Assembly (NCBI GenBank): GCA_910579735.1 | Contig: CAJTUZ010000001.1 | Span: 310,001-374,000, forward strand | Reading direction: 5' to 3' | Length of the DNA stretch: 64,000 nucleotides | Origin: an uncultured Lachnospiraceae bacterium | GTDB taxonomy: Bacteria > Bacillota > Clostridia > Lachnospirales > Lachnospiraceae | In this document: piece after piece, positions 48,757-57,864 of the stretch | Position numbering within the stretch: position 1 is the first letter of the stretch | How the letters are laid out: each line of letters starts with the position of its first letter | Position numbers and translations under genes: made by a program | The notes under the pieces: model-generated | Database searches by the model: none | Seen by the model: the letters and a program-made list of their open reading frames with translations, nothing else | What the model was told of the DNA's origin: nothing

Positions 48757-50360
48757 TAATAATTACATGTGGTGATAAAGAAATATATAATCCGAAAAAC
48801 CCGTATCTGCAGTTGATCAACCCTAAACTGACGCTGGAAGATAATGCGGCCGGAAGCCTTACTTTCAAAATATATGAAACAAATCTGCATTATGAGTCGA
48901 TAAGAAAACTTTATCCAGTGATCTCCGTCATCCGAAATGATTCTACTATATTTAAAGGCAGAGTTATTATGGATCAGCAGGATTTTTATAAAGGAAAAAG
49001 TGTAGAAGTTGAAGGGAAACTGGCATTCTTCAATGATTCTTATATGGAGCCGTTTTCTTTTTCTGGTTCTCCGGAAGAGCTTTTTCGCGTGCTTATAGAA
49101 AACCATAATGCGCAAGTGCTTCCTTGGCAACGTTTTAAAATGGGAATCATTACAGTCAAAGACGCTAATGATTATATTGTACGGAGCAGTGAATTTGTAT
49201 TGAACACATGGGAAGTATTAAAAACGAAATGCTTTCAGTCTACTTTGGGTGGTCATATCCGAATCCGTTACGAAGCAGATGGTGATTATGTTGACTGGCT
49301 TGCGGATTATGAAAAAGTATCCTCCCAAAGTATTGAATTTGCAAAAAATATGATTGATCTGGCTTTGACTGTGGACGCTACAGAAACATATACCGCCATA
49401 CGTCCTGTTGGAGCAGATATGGAGGGGAAAAAGGTAGATATATCATCCGTCAATGAAGGAAAAAACTACCTTATTAATGAAGAAAAGGCAAATACGTATG
49501 GAGTTATATATGCACCGAGCGACGCATCAACATGGGAAGATGTTACAATTCCGGCCAATCTTTTGAAAAAAGCAAAAGAAAAACTTTATGGTACATTTAC
49601 AACATTAAAAGAAACGTATGAAATAAAGGCCGTTGATTTGAATCTGACGGATGAGAGTATCGAAGCGCTAAATATTTATGAGTATGTTCCGGTAAAGAGC
49701 AATACACACGGCATTGATGAGAAATATATACTTAACAGAGCAGAAATCCATATAGCGGAGCCACAAAATTCCGTCTATCATTTAGGAGCCAGCAAAAGAA
49801 CTTTTGAGGATGTAAGTAGTCGTAGTAAAAATGATAGTTCTGTTAGTATTCCAAAGGACATCAGCGCTTTTAATAATGATAAAAACTATGTTTCAGAAGA
49901 TCAGGCTAAAGGTATGCTGGAAGGATACATGCAGGCTGAGGATGTAGAAGATATTATTCTGCAGCGTATTGAAGAACTTCCGAGCGGTAAGGATGGTGCA
50001 TCAGCGTATGACTTAGCAGTAAATAGTGGATTTGCCGGCACAGAAGAGGAATGGATTGCATCATTACAGGGGAAGGATGGTAAGACACCAACCATAAGGA
50101 TTGGAAATGTAACTACAGGAAATCCGGGGACTGCCGCAGGAGTGACAAACATCGGCACGGATACAGACATTATTTTGGATTTTATCATACCACAAGGTGC
50201 ATCCGGATCAGGCAGCGGAGGAGTGACAACGTTGACCTATGAGGAAACGAAAAATTTCTTAGATAGTGATTCTGATGAAGATATCGGATCCGGTGATAAT
50301 ATTTTATCTTACGACGAAACATTAGAATATCTTAACAGTGAAAACAATGTAGATATATAA
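48753..50360 (+). CDS. Tail-associated protein (Tal/endopeptidase-tail family)
   Basis: 535 residues from TTG 48753. The N-terminal 370 residues follow the Tal/gp27-like hub fold (NPKNPYLQLINPKLTLEDNA, then YPVISVIRNDSTIFKGRVIM and a LNIYEYVPVKSNTHGIDEKY stretch). From about residue 415 there is a collagen-like/BppU-type linker (SGKDGASAYDLAVNSGFAGT, GKDGKTPTIRIGNV) and a Ser/Gly/Asp-rich tail with two similar EETKNFLDS/DETLEYLNS units. It closes the tail tip and contacts the cell wall. Confidence 0.8.
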   Translation: MIIITCGDKEIYNPKNPYLQLINPKLTLEDNAAGSLTFKIYETNLHYESIRKLYPVISVIRNDSTIFKGRVIMDQQDFYKGKSVEVEGKLAFFNDSYMEPFSFSGSPEELFRVLIENHNAQVLPWQRFKMGIITVKDANDYIVRSSEFVLNTWEVLKTKCFQSTLGGHIRIRYEADGDYVDWLADYEKVSSQSIEFAKNMIDLALTVDATETYTAIRPVGADMEGKKVDISSVNEGKNYLINEEKANTYGVIYAPSDASTWEDVTIPANLLKKAKEKLYGTFTTLKETYEIKAVDLNLTDESIEALNIYEYVPVKSNTHGIDEKYILNRAEIHIAEPQNSVYHLGASKRTFEDVSSRSKNDSSVSIPKDISAFNNDKNYVSEDQAKGMLEGYMQAEDVEDIILQRIEELPSGKDGASAYDLAVNSGFAGTEEEWIASLQGKDGKTPTIRIGNVTTGNPGTAAGVTNIGTDTDIILDFIIPQGASGSGSGGVTTLTYEETKNFLDSDSDEDIGSGDNILSYDETLEYLNSENNVDI

Positions 50361-50380
50361 AGCAGGAGGAGAAGACAGGT

Positions 50381-51013
50381 ATGAGTATTCCTAACCTACG
50401 GGCATTGCGTGACTGGTGCAACGGTAGATTTGCACGGACGCATGATATAGAGGAGATGGCAAAAAGCATGATAATTAACGGAACTCAATATTATCTGGAC
50501 AAAAATAATGATAAGTGGGGTGTCAATACTGACCCGGCACGGGGTGCAGATACATTTGTCCCTTTTCCGGATGACGGCGGTTCCAACCCTGGAAGTGGAG
50601 GCGGGCCGTCATCAATTACTTTAAAAATAGATACAAATTCATCGAGAGTTGCGGCTGTTAGCGCATTTTGTCCAAATTATTATTTTCCTATTCAGGATGT
50701 AAGTAAAATAAGGAAAGTAATTATAAAAAATATATCAATACAAGCAGCCAGATCAACGACAAGCCTGCCTACAAACCGATTCTACTTCAATGTATGGGGG
50801 ACAAAACAAAATGAAACGGCAGGGGAAAGAATACATCAACTTAGTGCAGTCAGTCCGAATGTGTATACAGGGAGTGATATTGAGATTGATTTGACGGATT
50901 TGAAAACTATCGATTATGTACAATTTAACTTCACCAGTAATGGAACCGGTTACTCTATTAATTATTATTATACACTTAAGGCATCCTGTGAAATAGAAAT
51001 CATATTGAATTAA
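50381..51013 (+). CDS. Tail-tip/baseplate accessory protein
   Basis: 210 residues. A helical N-terminus (LRALRDWCNGRFARTHDIEE) that probably docks on the tail is followed by a Gly/Ser/Pro linker (DDGGSNPGSGGG) and a beta-sandwich C-domain (ITLKIDTNSSRVAAVSAF, YVQFNFTSNGTGYSINYYY). Such two-part proteins between Tal and the receptor-binding gene are baseplate or fibre parts. No specific family identified. The ATG follows GCAGGAGGAG. Confidence 0.6.
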   Translation: MSIPNLRALRDWCNGRFARTHDIEEMAKSMIINGTQYYLDKNNDKWGVNTDPARGADTFVPFPDDGGSNPGSGGGPSSITLKIDTNSSRVAAVSAFCPNYYFPIQDVSKIRKVIIKNISIQAARSTTSLPTNRFYFNVWGTKQNETAGERIHQLSAVSPNVYTGSDIEIDLTDLKTIDYVQFNFTSNGTGYSINYYYTLKASCEIEIILN

Positions 51014-51038
51014 ATAATATAAAGGAGATGAAGGAGAC

Positions 51039-51839
51039 GTGGCGACATTAAAGATACAAGTAAAAGGACAGCTTTTAACGGTGCTTACACAGGATATCAT
51101 AGCAAGCGGAGATATCAATATAGATCGGTGCGAGTTTTCATTCAATAAGGATTGGCAGGGATATGTTAAAACAGGTGTATTTTATCAGGATAAATCAAAT
51201 GTACAATATGCCGTACTGGATGAAGATAACACATGTGTAATTCCGGCGGCCGCTATGGCAAAAGAAGGTGATCTGCATATCGGAGTTTTTGGCATTAACG
51301 GGCCTGCGCTGCTTACATCGACCGTAGGGATCCACTTTATAAAGGAAGGTGCAATATCCGGAGCCGATATCAGTACAGATCCCAGTGATGATGTATTTCT
51401 GGCTATTATAGCGCAATACCAGCGCATTGCAGAATTAATGCATAAATATCAAGAGACTGCACAGCAATTCATTAACGAAATGAATAAGCAGAATAAGATT
51501 CTGGAGACATTAAATGCATTTGATGTTGTAGAGATAAAAGAACGCTTGGATATCATCGAAGGTAAAATAATTGAATACAATGATCAGGTAAAACACCTGA
51601 TCGACCGTGAAATAATTATCCGGGATGTACCGATCCGCTTTGTCGATGGTGTGTGTGAAATACAAAACGATATTATTACGTCAAAATCATTATGCGATGT
51701 ATACTTCGATGAATACTCTTTTGAGTATGCTTCGAAATCTCTTATTTTAGTATCATCATATGACGGATATATATGTATAACCAGTTCGGTACCTATTGAC
51801 GAGGATCTGACAGCCAGCATATTGATTAGGGGGTATTAA
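51039..51839 (+). CDS. BppU-type upper baseplate protein
   Basis: 266 residues from GTG 51039. The N-terminus (QDIIASGDINIDRCEFSFNK, DWQGYVKTGVFYQDKSNVQY, then LLTSTVGIHFIKEGAISGAD) is a clear BppU-like N-terminal domain. It is followed by a trimerising helix (AELMHKYQETAQQFINEMNK) and a beta-rich end. BppU proteins attach receptor-binding proteins to the baseplate. GGAGATGAAGGAG precedes the start. Confidence 0.8.
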   Translation: MATLKIQVKGQLLTVLTQDIIASGDINIDRCEFSFNKDWQGYVKTGVFYQDKSNVQYAVLDEDNTCVIPAAAMAKEGDLHIGVFGINGPALLTSTVGIHFIKEGAISGADISTDPSDDVFLAIIAQYQRIAELMHKYQETAQQFINEMNKQNKILETLNAFDVVEIKERLDIIEGKIIEYNDQVKHLIDREIIIRDVPIRFVDGVCEIQNDIITSKSLCDVYFDEYSFEYASKSLILVSSYDGYICITSSVPIDEDLTASILIRGY

Positions 51840-51841
51840 AA

Positions 51842-53101
51842 ATGTTAGGAAAAACAAATATTTCAACAGTAGAAAAGGGAGTAATTGTATCGGATATTGA
51901 GGATTATAGCTGGCTGTCTGCAAATATACAAAGTGTAAATGAAACATTTATTAAAGTTATTTACGCAAATAATGTACTTGTAGCCATTACAGAAAACGGC
52001 ACAGTAGCCTGTACAAAAGACGGTGAAAATTGGGAATGCAAAAAATTAGAACTGGAGAATGGTGATTTCTTTGAGTTGACAGATATCGTATACGGGAATG
52101 GCAAATACGTGATCGTAGGATATCATACAGATCAGGAGACATATATACATGGACTGATAGTTACAACGGCCGACCTAATAGAGTATCAAATAAAGACCAG
52201 TGCTGAAACAGAGGAGTATTTTAATTCTTCCTCACTTTATACAAAGTTTGTTTCCGTATCAGTAGTGGATAACAGCTTTGTTATATGCTACATAGGATGT
52301 AAAAAAATAAGCAGCACAAGTAAAATGGAAGTCTCAATATATGCGGCCTTTACAGATATGAAAGATACGACTACAATTAATCAGATAGATTCAGGTATAG
52401 AGGTTGAGAATAGTCGTATTAATTTCAAAAATATAACAGAAAACACTACATTTCAGATTGCGAAAAAAACGAACGGGGATTTCATATATTATAGGAAAAC
52501 ATGCTATAATAACAAGTACTTCCATAGCTTATATGTTTCTAACAAAGGTACAGGATTTAGAAATTTAATACCTGTTGATTTGAGTGAGGCTGTTATGGGA
52601 CACACAAATCTATCAGCAGATCTTTTTTCAGTGTTTGAATGCAAGGATAACTTATATTCTGCATCTAATACATCATATTTGGATTATGAAGTGGCAAAGA
52701 TTATCGGCGGAACAGAAAAAGTTGCTATTTCTACTAATATTATATATGAATTTGTAAATGCAACATATTTTGATAAATGTGAGGTCTTTATCAATAGTCA
52801 TGAAATGCTTGTTGTCAAACGAGGGGAAAGCCTTGAGAATAAGACGCTTCAAGATATGGTAGAGATAACATACGATTTTTCAATGAAATATATTGTAAAG
52901 GCCTTTAATAAGATGTACATCTTCGGGACTGGTGGAAATATACTGGTTTCCAGTAACGAGAACAGAAATGAGGATTCCCTTGCGGTGCAAACTATGAGTG
53001 CTATGAGAGCTTTATATGATGCAAAGATATATACGAATGAGAAGTATGAAGAACTGGATACACGCCTCACAGAGTTGGAAAGACAATTGACAAATACGTA
53101 G
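51842..53101 (+). CDS. Putative receptor-binding tail protein with propeller-like repeats
   Basis: 419 residues, last gene of the phage. Repeating blades such as VIYANNVLVAITENGTVACT, KDGENWECKK, VYGNGKYVIVGY and FNKMYIFGTGGNILVSS resemble BNR/sialidase-like beta-propellers. The C-terminus is a coiled coil (EKYEELDTRLTELERQLTNT) for trimer formation. Position and form suggest the host-specific adhesin. The lower GC and Asn/Lys/Ile richness compared with its neighbours suggest recent exchange. Confidence 0.65.
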   Translation: MLGKTNISTVEKGVIVSDIEDYSWLSANIQSVNETFIKVIYANNVLVAITENGTVACTKDGENWECKKLELENGDFFELTDIVYGNGKYVIVGYHTDQETYIHGLIVTTADLIEYQIKTSAETEEYFNSSSLYTKFVSVSVVDNSFVICYIGCKKISSTSKMEVSIYAAFTDMKDTTTINQIDSGIEVENSRINFKNITENTTFQIAKKTNGDFIYYRKTCYNNKYFHSLYVSNKGTGFRNLIPVDLSEAVMGHTNLSADLFSVFECKDNLYSASNTSYLDYEVAKIIGGTEKVAISTNIIYEFVNATYFDKCEVFINSHEMLVVKRGESLENKTLQDMVEITYDFSMKYIVKAFNKMYIFGTGGNILVSSNENRNEDSLAVQTMSAMRALYDAKIYTNEKYEELDTRLTELERQLTNT

Positions 53102-53242
53102 TGAGAGATTAAATTGATAGTTTTTTAGCGATTTTAAAAGATATTTTAAAGCTCTTTAAAAAATGTTTATTTATGCTTTAAAGACATCTATAAGACCCTG
53201 ATATTGTGGTCAAATAACAAATAGATTGTAACCTACAACGAA

Positions 53243-53275
53243 TTGTCATTCTAGGTGAGCAAAATTGTCATTCTT
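53243..53275. promoter_or_regulatory. Right-end transposase-binding sites
   Basis: Two direct copies of TTGTCATTCT start at 53243 and 53265, 22 bases apart. The outer copy lies 14 bases inside the right terminus, the mirror image of the left end. The 188 bases from 53102 to the end hold no gene. Confidence 0.7.
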
Positions 53276-53289
53276 TTTGCGCGCTTATA

Positions 53290-53294
53290 TTTAC
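53290..53294 (+). repeat. Right target-site duplication TTTAC
   Basis: Matches 23445-23449. Host reading frame resumes here. Confidence 0.9.
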
Positions 53295-54102
53295 GCTGAA
53301 AGATGTAGAACGGGATTACAGGTTATTCCGGGGAAAGACACGGCAGTATATTTATATCAGTTCCGCTTCCGCCTATCATAAGCCTGCGGCAGGATATGTC
53401 ATTACGGAGGGAACGACGCTTGCCAATCCGTATTGGCAGTATTCAAGGGATAAGATCGAGAGTGAAGCATTTCTGATGAAAAAATACCGGGAGGAAGGTT
53501 TTCCGGTTACCATCGTGAGGCCAAGCCATACTTATGATGAAAGAAGTATTCCGTTGGGAGTACATGGAGAGAATGGTTCCTGGCAGGTGATCAAACGGAT
53601 GATGGAGGGAAAGCCGGTCATTATACAGGGCGATGGCACATCCCTCTGGACGCTGACGTTCAATCGGGATTTTGCCGCAGGCTATACCGGCCTTATGGGA
53701 AATCGCCACGCTATCGGAGAAGCATTTCATATTACCGGAGACGAAACGCTTACATGGAATCAGATTTACGCAACGATCGCGGATGCGCTGGGCGTAAAAC
53801 TGAACGCCTATTACGTAGCCTCGGAATTTCTGGCGGAAGCCGGGAAGGCATATGGCTATGACTTTACGGGAAGCCTGATCGGAGATAAATCCGTTTCATC
53901 CGTTTTTGATAACAGCAAGTTAAAAAGAGCCGTGCCGGATATGAGAACGACGGTGCGCTTTGACCAGGGTGTGCAGATTGTACTCGACTACGTGCTGTCT
54001 CATCCTGCGGAATGTCAGAAGGAAGATCCGGTGTTTGATGAGTGGTGCGACAGGGTTATCGATGCCCTGGAAGAAGCAAAACGGACGATGTTATTAGGGT
54101 AG
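53290..54102 (+). pseudogene. NAD-dependent epimerase, 3' part cut by the prophage
   Basis: The frame resumes TLKDVERDYRLFRGKTRQYIYISSASAY right after the prophage, including the catalytic Ser-Ser-Ala-Ser-Ala-Tyr region and Tyr-Xaa-Xaa-Lys-like QYSRDKIESE. It continues through TIVRPSHTYDERSIP and GDGTSLWTLTFNRDFAAG, typical of extended SDR epimerases with a C-terminal substrate domain. Without the 5' part it has no proper start; an internal ATG at 53476 is not useful. Together with 23220-23449 the gene encoded about 347 residues. The substrate is a nucleotide sugar or similar, not determinable. Confidence 0.92.
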
Positions 54103-54151
54103 AGGAATCTTTTATAGGAATGGCGGCAGACAGACCGGGAGAAGGACACAG

Positions 54152-54790
54152 ATGAATTTAGACAATATCAAAATTGCGGATATGAGGATCATACTGAATA
54201 AAGATACTACGCTGGCGCGTTATTATCCGTTAATTCCATGGAAAGAAACAATAATTGAAAGATTGATGGGAAACGGTATCCTTTTTAAGTCCCAATATGA
54301 CGAAATTTATGATTCTGATTTTGAAAGGATCAGGCAAATTACGGAGATGCAGGAAGGGATCGACGAAAGTTTTCATGCCGCTCTTCATCTGCACGATTTT
54401 AAAAACAGAAGCATAAAGGAATTCAAATCCATCGGTTCCGATGTCATTGCGGAAGTGCTCGCACATGGGTACAGAAAATCATTGGATATTATAAAACTGG
54501 CTTTTGAAAAAAGTGAAGAGGAAATGTCAGAGATTCTGTATATTGGCAGAACGGATGTCCGAAAGATCTGCGCTATGTGTCATTTGATGAGACTTCCCGG
54601 GGTAAAAGATACTCGGGCAAGTTTATACTATGATTGCGGCCTGCAAAGACTGGATGATTTTAGAAACAGTACACAGGATAAAATTCTTGAAACGATCGCA
54701 GATTATATCGGTCATTCCGGATGTGGGAAAAGTGTACCGCAGAAAAAGGAACTTGCAACACAAATTGCGGTAAGCAGAATCTTACCATAA
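54152..54790 (+). CDS. DUF4332-like helix-hairpin-helix protein
   Basis: 212 residues. The second half has two helix-hairpin-helix-like units (SEILYIGRTDVRKICAMCHL, then LMRLPGVKDTRASLYYDCGL with Leu-Pro-Gly-Val). This is the DUF4332 pattern, thought to bind DNA non-specifically. The first half is helical. The role is unknown. GGGAGAAGGA precedes the ATG, 49 bases after the epimerase end. A terminator follows. Confidence 0.65.
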   Translation: MNLDNIKIADMRIILNKDTTLARYYPLIPWKETIIERLMGNGILFKSQYDEIYDSDFERIRQITEMQEGIDESFHAALHLHDFKNRSIKEFKSIGSDVIAEVLAHGYRKSLDIIKLAFEKSEEEMSEILYIGRTDVRKICAMCHLMRLPGVKDTRASLYYDCGLQRLDDFRNSTQDKILETIADYIGHSGCGKSVPQKKELATQIAVSRILP

Positions 54791-54808
54791 CAGCAGTGCT
54801 GATCATTA

Positions 54809-54848
54809 ACGGGAGAAGAGCAAAGCGCTTCTCCCGTCTGTTTTTTAA
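54809..54848. terminator. Terminator between convergent genes
   Basis: ACGGGAGAAG (54809-54818) pairs with CTTCTCCCGT (54828-54837), then CTGTTTTTT. It overlaps the end of the leftward ABC permease gene. Confidence 0.85.
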
Positions 54849-55648
54849 GAACTTGTACTGTTATAGTGCTTCAATCCCTGTTTCCAGAGCGCTGCCGTAA
54901 CGAGTGAGAACAATAACACCGTGCCTGTCCCGTAAACCGCTGTCTGTGTATTCATTTCACCGATCATGCTCTGTACCGGCAGTGTAGCCATGATGCCGTA
55001 GGGAAGGATCAGATAGAAGATCACTTTATAGATACCGTAGAGGGCAGTTCCCGGTACTTTCATGCACAGGTCGATACCGGCTTCTTCAATTTGTTCCATT
55101 CGGGCCATCGAGACAAGGTACAGGGAAAAGGAGCGGATGACCATTTCTACCTCATAATACAAAACTGCCATAATGGCCGTCCAGAATACATAACTGAAAA
55201 TGGCTGTCAGTGTCAGCTGTATCTGCAGTATCCGGATACCGTATGTGATCATACAAAGACTCATGATAATTAATGGTACGGACCCCGGACTGATATTTTC
55301 AAAAGTCAGGTGAAACAGCGGACTCACGGGTTTTGACAGATACAGATCGAATTCACCGGATCTTACTTTGTACGGTATATTATTGACACCGAAGAAATAG
55401 ATGGTCATATTGACCGCGTTCAGCAGGGAAAAAGTGCCAAGATATAAGATCATTTCGCCCTTTCCCCATGTGCCGATCGTGTCTACATTGGCATATACCG
55501 CTTCAAACGCCAGCAGCTGAATGACAAATAAACTTCCGTCCACCAAAAAAGGTCCGAAAAAGTCAAGTCGGAATACCGTTAATCCATGCACCCGCAAATA
55601 AAAAAGCTCTCTAAGTACACGCAAGTTTTTCTTTATATTATTTTTCAT
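54845..55648 (-). CDS. ABC-2 exporter permease (COG3694 type)
   Basis: 267 residues with about six hydrophobic segments. GKGEMILYLGTFSLLNAVNM and the GEFDLYLSKPVSPLFHLTFE signature identify the ABC-2 subfamily in which two such permeases pair with a COG4586 ATPase. It is the last gene of a three-gene operon and overlaps the preceding permease by four bases. The substrate is unknown; relatives export toxic organic compounds or antibiotics. Confidence 0.85.
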   Translation of the reverse strand: MKNNIKKNLRVLRELFYLRVHGLTVFRLDFFGPFLVDGSLFVIQLLAFEAVYANVDTIGTWGKGEMILYLGTFSLLNAVNMTIYFFGVNNIPYKVRSGEFDLYLSKPVSPLFHLTFENISPGSVPLIIMSLCMITYGIRILQIQLTLTAIFSYVFWTAIMAVLYYEVEMVIRSFSLYLVSMARMEQIEEAGIDLCMKVPGTALYGIYKVIFYLILPYGIMATLPVQSMIGEMNTQTAVYGTGTVLLFSLVTAALWKQGLKHYNSTSS

Positions 55649-56448
55649 ATTCCTACCCCATCATACTTTCTTAAATATTTTTTCCAGGTGACGGTGATCA
55701 CGAACTGCATCGCCAGACACCAGACTGCAATGACCGCGACTCCGGCGGCAGCCTCGTTTTGATACATTCCGGTAAGCAGCATGGCCGGCAGATATGTTAC
55801 GTAATAAAACGGCAGCAGCTGCATGACCTTTACGATGGCGTCCGGAAACAGCGCAAGAGGAATGATCGTGCCGGTGATCAACGCGGCAAGATTGTTCTTG
55901 ATCATTAAAAATGTTCCGATCCCCTGATATTTTAAGGTGAGCAGTCCTAAATAGAAGTTTAGCTGCACCATAAACAGCATGCCGAGGGCGGTTATGATCA
56001 GGGCGCACAGGATCACGCGGATATCTGTAGAAAATACAAAACGGATTCGAAATATCAGGATCCATATGATGGCTGCAAGAAAGTCAAATACGCTGTAGAA
56101 CGCTGCGATACCAAATTCCATGGCCGCAAAGTATTTTTCTACGCTCACAGGTATGACAAGGTATTTCGAAAAGGTTCCGTTTCGTATGCGGTCATGTATT
56201 TCACGGCTGATGCCCTCAGACATATCCAGTTGGGATAAAAAGGAACTGATAATGTAATAGGACAGCATACTGTGAAAGGTAAATTGTCCGACCGTTTCTT
56301 TATTCTGAAAAACCATCCCCCATAGGAGGTATGCAAAAAGAATTTTGGATATGGTAAAGATCATGTTGAACAGGACATCGGCTCTCCATACCAGTTGTGT
56401 TTTCATATATGTTTTGGAAACTTCAAGATATTTACGCATGACATGCAC
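55645..56448 (-). CDS. ABC-2 exporter permease (COG4587 type)
   Basis: 267 residues, six likely membrane spans. It has RKYLEVSKTYMKTQLVWRAD at the cytoplasmic N-terminus and REIHDRIRNGTFSKYLVIPV, the equivalent of the subfamily signature in the partner permease. The two proteins probably form a heterodimer. It overlaps the ATPase gene by 17 bases and the next permease by four, so production is tightly coupled. Confidence 0.85.
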   Translation of the reverse strand: MHVMRKYLEVSKTYMKTQLVWRADVLFNMIFTISKILFAYLLWGMVFQNKETVGQFTFHSMLSYYIISSFLSQLDMSEGISREIHDRIRNGTFSKYLVIPVSVEKYFAAMEFGIAAFYSVFDFLAAIIWILIFRIRFVFSTDIRVILCALIITALGMLFMVQLNFYLGLLTLKYQGIGTFLMIKNNLAALITGTIIPLALFPDAIVKVMQLLPFYYVTYLPAMLLTGMYQNEAAAGVAVIAVWCLAMQFVITVTWKKYLRKYDGVGI

Positions 56449-57427
56449 TTCCTTCCTGATATATCCGTTCGACGATCACGCCGATCTCTTCTTCTTCGAC
56501 TGCAATATCCTTCGTATCATATTCCATAAGCTCTGCCAACAGATCTTTAGCGGATCTTTTGGATACTTTATAAATCTTTTTATGCAGTGTGTTTTCAAGC
56601 AGTACGGCATTTGGCGTTTTTAATGTGATATCCATGTCCTGCTCATCGAAGGTGACGATAATTTTTTTGTTCTTTTGATAGCGGTTAAACAGCTCCTGTG
56701 TTTCGCCATCGTAAATTTTACTGCCGTGGTTGACGACGACCGTCCTTTTACATAACGCTTTGATATCTTCCATATAATGAGATGTCAGGATAATCGTGGT
56801 GCCGTTCTTTTGATTGATCTCTTTTAAAAATTTACGGATCTGTTTGGACGCCACTGCATCTAAACCGATGGTCGGTTCATCCAGAAACAGTATTTTGGGG
56901 TTATGAAGCAGTGCCGCGATCAGCTCCATTTTCATTCGTTCCCCTAAAGACAGTGTTCTTACCTGAACATCCATAAGATCTTCGACGCCGAAAAGCTTCA
57001 CAAAATAATTCTTGTTTTTTTGAAAATCTTCTTCGGAAATCTCATATATTTCCTTAAACAGACGCAGCGTATCATTGAGCGTCAGTTCAAAAAACAATTG
57101 GCTTTTTTGCCCCATTACGACGGCATATTGCTTTTTAAATTCGTTCTTCAGATCATTCGGATAATAGCCTAACACATCAAGATGCCCCTGCGTAGGGGCA
57201 ATGATGCCTGTCAGCATTTTAATTAATGTCGTTTTCCCGGCGCCGTTTGGACCGATCAGACCGATGAATTCTCCTTCCGATATGGACAGATCGATCTGGC
57301 TAATGGCTGTTTTCTCTTCATACTCACGTTTCCATAAGCCGGTCAGACTTCCCCGGATTCCTTCTTTTTTCTTATATCTGCGGTACGTTTTTACTAAATG
57401 ATTGGTTTCGATTACTGTACGTTTCAT
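56432..57427 (-). CDS. ABC exporter ATPase (COG4586 type)
   Basis: 331 residues. Walker A is LIGPNGAGKTTLIKML, the signature is RTLSLGERMKMELI, Walker B is PKILFLDEPTIGLD, with the switch His in LTSHYMED. The N-terminal YRRYKKKEGIRGSLTGLWKR extension and C-terminal regulatory domain are typical of COG4586. It drives export through the two downstream permeases. AGGAAAGG precedes the ATG. It is transcribed after a 460-base leader with two terminators and a short peptide ORF. Confidence 0.93.
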   Translation of the reverse strand: MKRTVIETNHLVKTYRRYKKKEGIRGSLTGLWKREYEEKTAISQIDLSISEGEFIGLIGPNGAGKTTLIKMLTGIIAPTQGHLDVLGYYPNDLKNEFKKQYAVVMGQKSQLFFELTLNDTLRLFKEIYEISEEDFQKNKNYFVKLFGVEDLMDVQVRTLSLGERMKMELIAALLHNPKILFLDEPTIGLDAVASKQIRKFLKEINQKNGTTIILTSHYMEDIKALCKRTVVVNHGSKIYDGETQELFNRYQKNKKIIVTFDEQDMDITLKTPNAVLLENTLHKKIYKVSKRSAKDLLAELMEYDTKDIAVEEEEIGVIVERIYQEGSACHA

Positions 57428-57513
57428 TTTTTCATATCCTTTCCTGATGATAAATTTGATACTGCCTTACAAACCGGACCCTGCATGTTTTGCAGGAATC
57501 TCTTTTTGGACAG

Positions 57514-57560
57514 AAAAAGACCATGGTAACCCTTAAAGCGTAAGATACCATGGTCTTTTT
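57514..57560. terminator. Leader terminator just before the ABC operon
   Basis: AAAAAGACCATGGTA and TACCATGGTCTTTTT form a perfect 15-bp stem around a 17-base loop, with T-runs on both strands. Its downstream edge lies about 87 bases before the ATPase ATG on the minus strand, so the operon's own leader must read through it. Confidence 0.85.
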
Positions 57561-57643
57561 TATAGTAATTTTCTATCAGCAATTAGCTGCCGGCAATGAT
57601 CTATGATTCTTTTTTCACAACACGGATAAGATAGGATAAAAAG

Positions 57644-57665
57644 AGCATGACTATACAGCCATGCT
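57644..57665 (-). terminator. Second leader hairpin with T-tail
   Basis: On the minus strand AGCATGGCT-GTAT-AGTCATGCT (one G-U pair) is followed by CTTTTTAT. It lies between the leader peptide ORF and the main terminator. Confidence 0.55.
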
Positions 57666-57795
57666 GATCGCGTTTGTAAAACTATATACCATAATATTAA
57701 GCGATTGTAAGGCAAATGCAGACAGAACAAGCTGTCGGCAAGTGGGCAGGCTCTTGAACATTCAAACATTCAAACATAAAACCGCCCTGCAATAT

Positions 57796-57834
57796 TCAGT
57801 TTGCAGCTTTCTCCATTACAATAGCACTTAACAT
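57796..57834 (-). CDS. 12-residue leader peptide of the ABC operon
   Basis: ATG at 57834 (minus strand) has an excellent TAGGAGGAAG site at proper spacing, 30 bases after a strong promoter. The peptide is MLSAIVMEKAAN, then stop. Such a short ORF with a top-grade ribosome site ahead of terminators is typical of attenuators in which ribosome stalling controls read-through. A second short ORF (starting MFECLNVQEP) follows but has a poor ribosome site. Confidence 0.55.
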   Translation of the reverse strand: MLSAIVMEKAAN

Positions 57835-57864
57835 AAACTTCCTCCTAAATAAATTTCTTTTACG

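Larger units (their letters stand above)
23450..53289. mobile_element. Mu-like transposable siphophage prophage (29,840 bp)
   Basis: The element begins TGTAAATAATC and ends GCGCTTATA, flanked by the 5-bp target duplication TTTAC. Both ends carry AAGAATGACAA in inverted orientation exactly 14 bases inside the terminus. Within are an XRE repressor, MuA- and MuB-like transposition genes, Gam, gp16, Mor, lysis, head and long non-contractile tail genes. All appear full length, so the prophage is probably functional. Removal restores the interrupted epimerase. The 5-bp duplication and DDE transposase show replicative, Mu-type integration. Confidence 0.95.
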
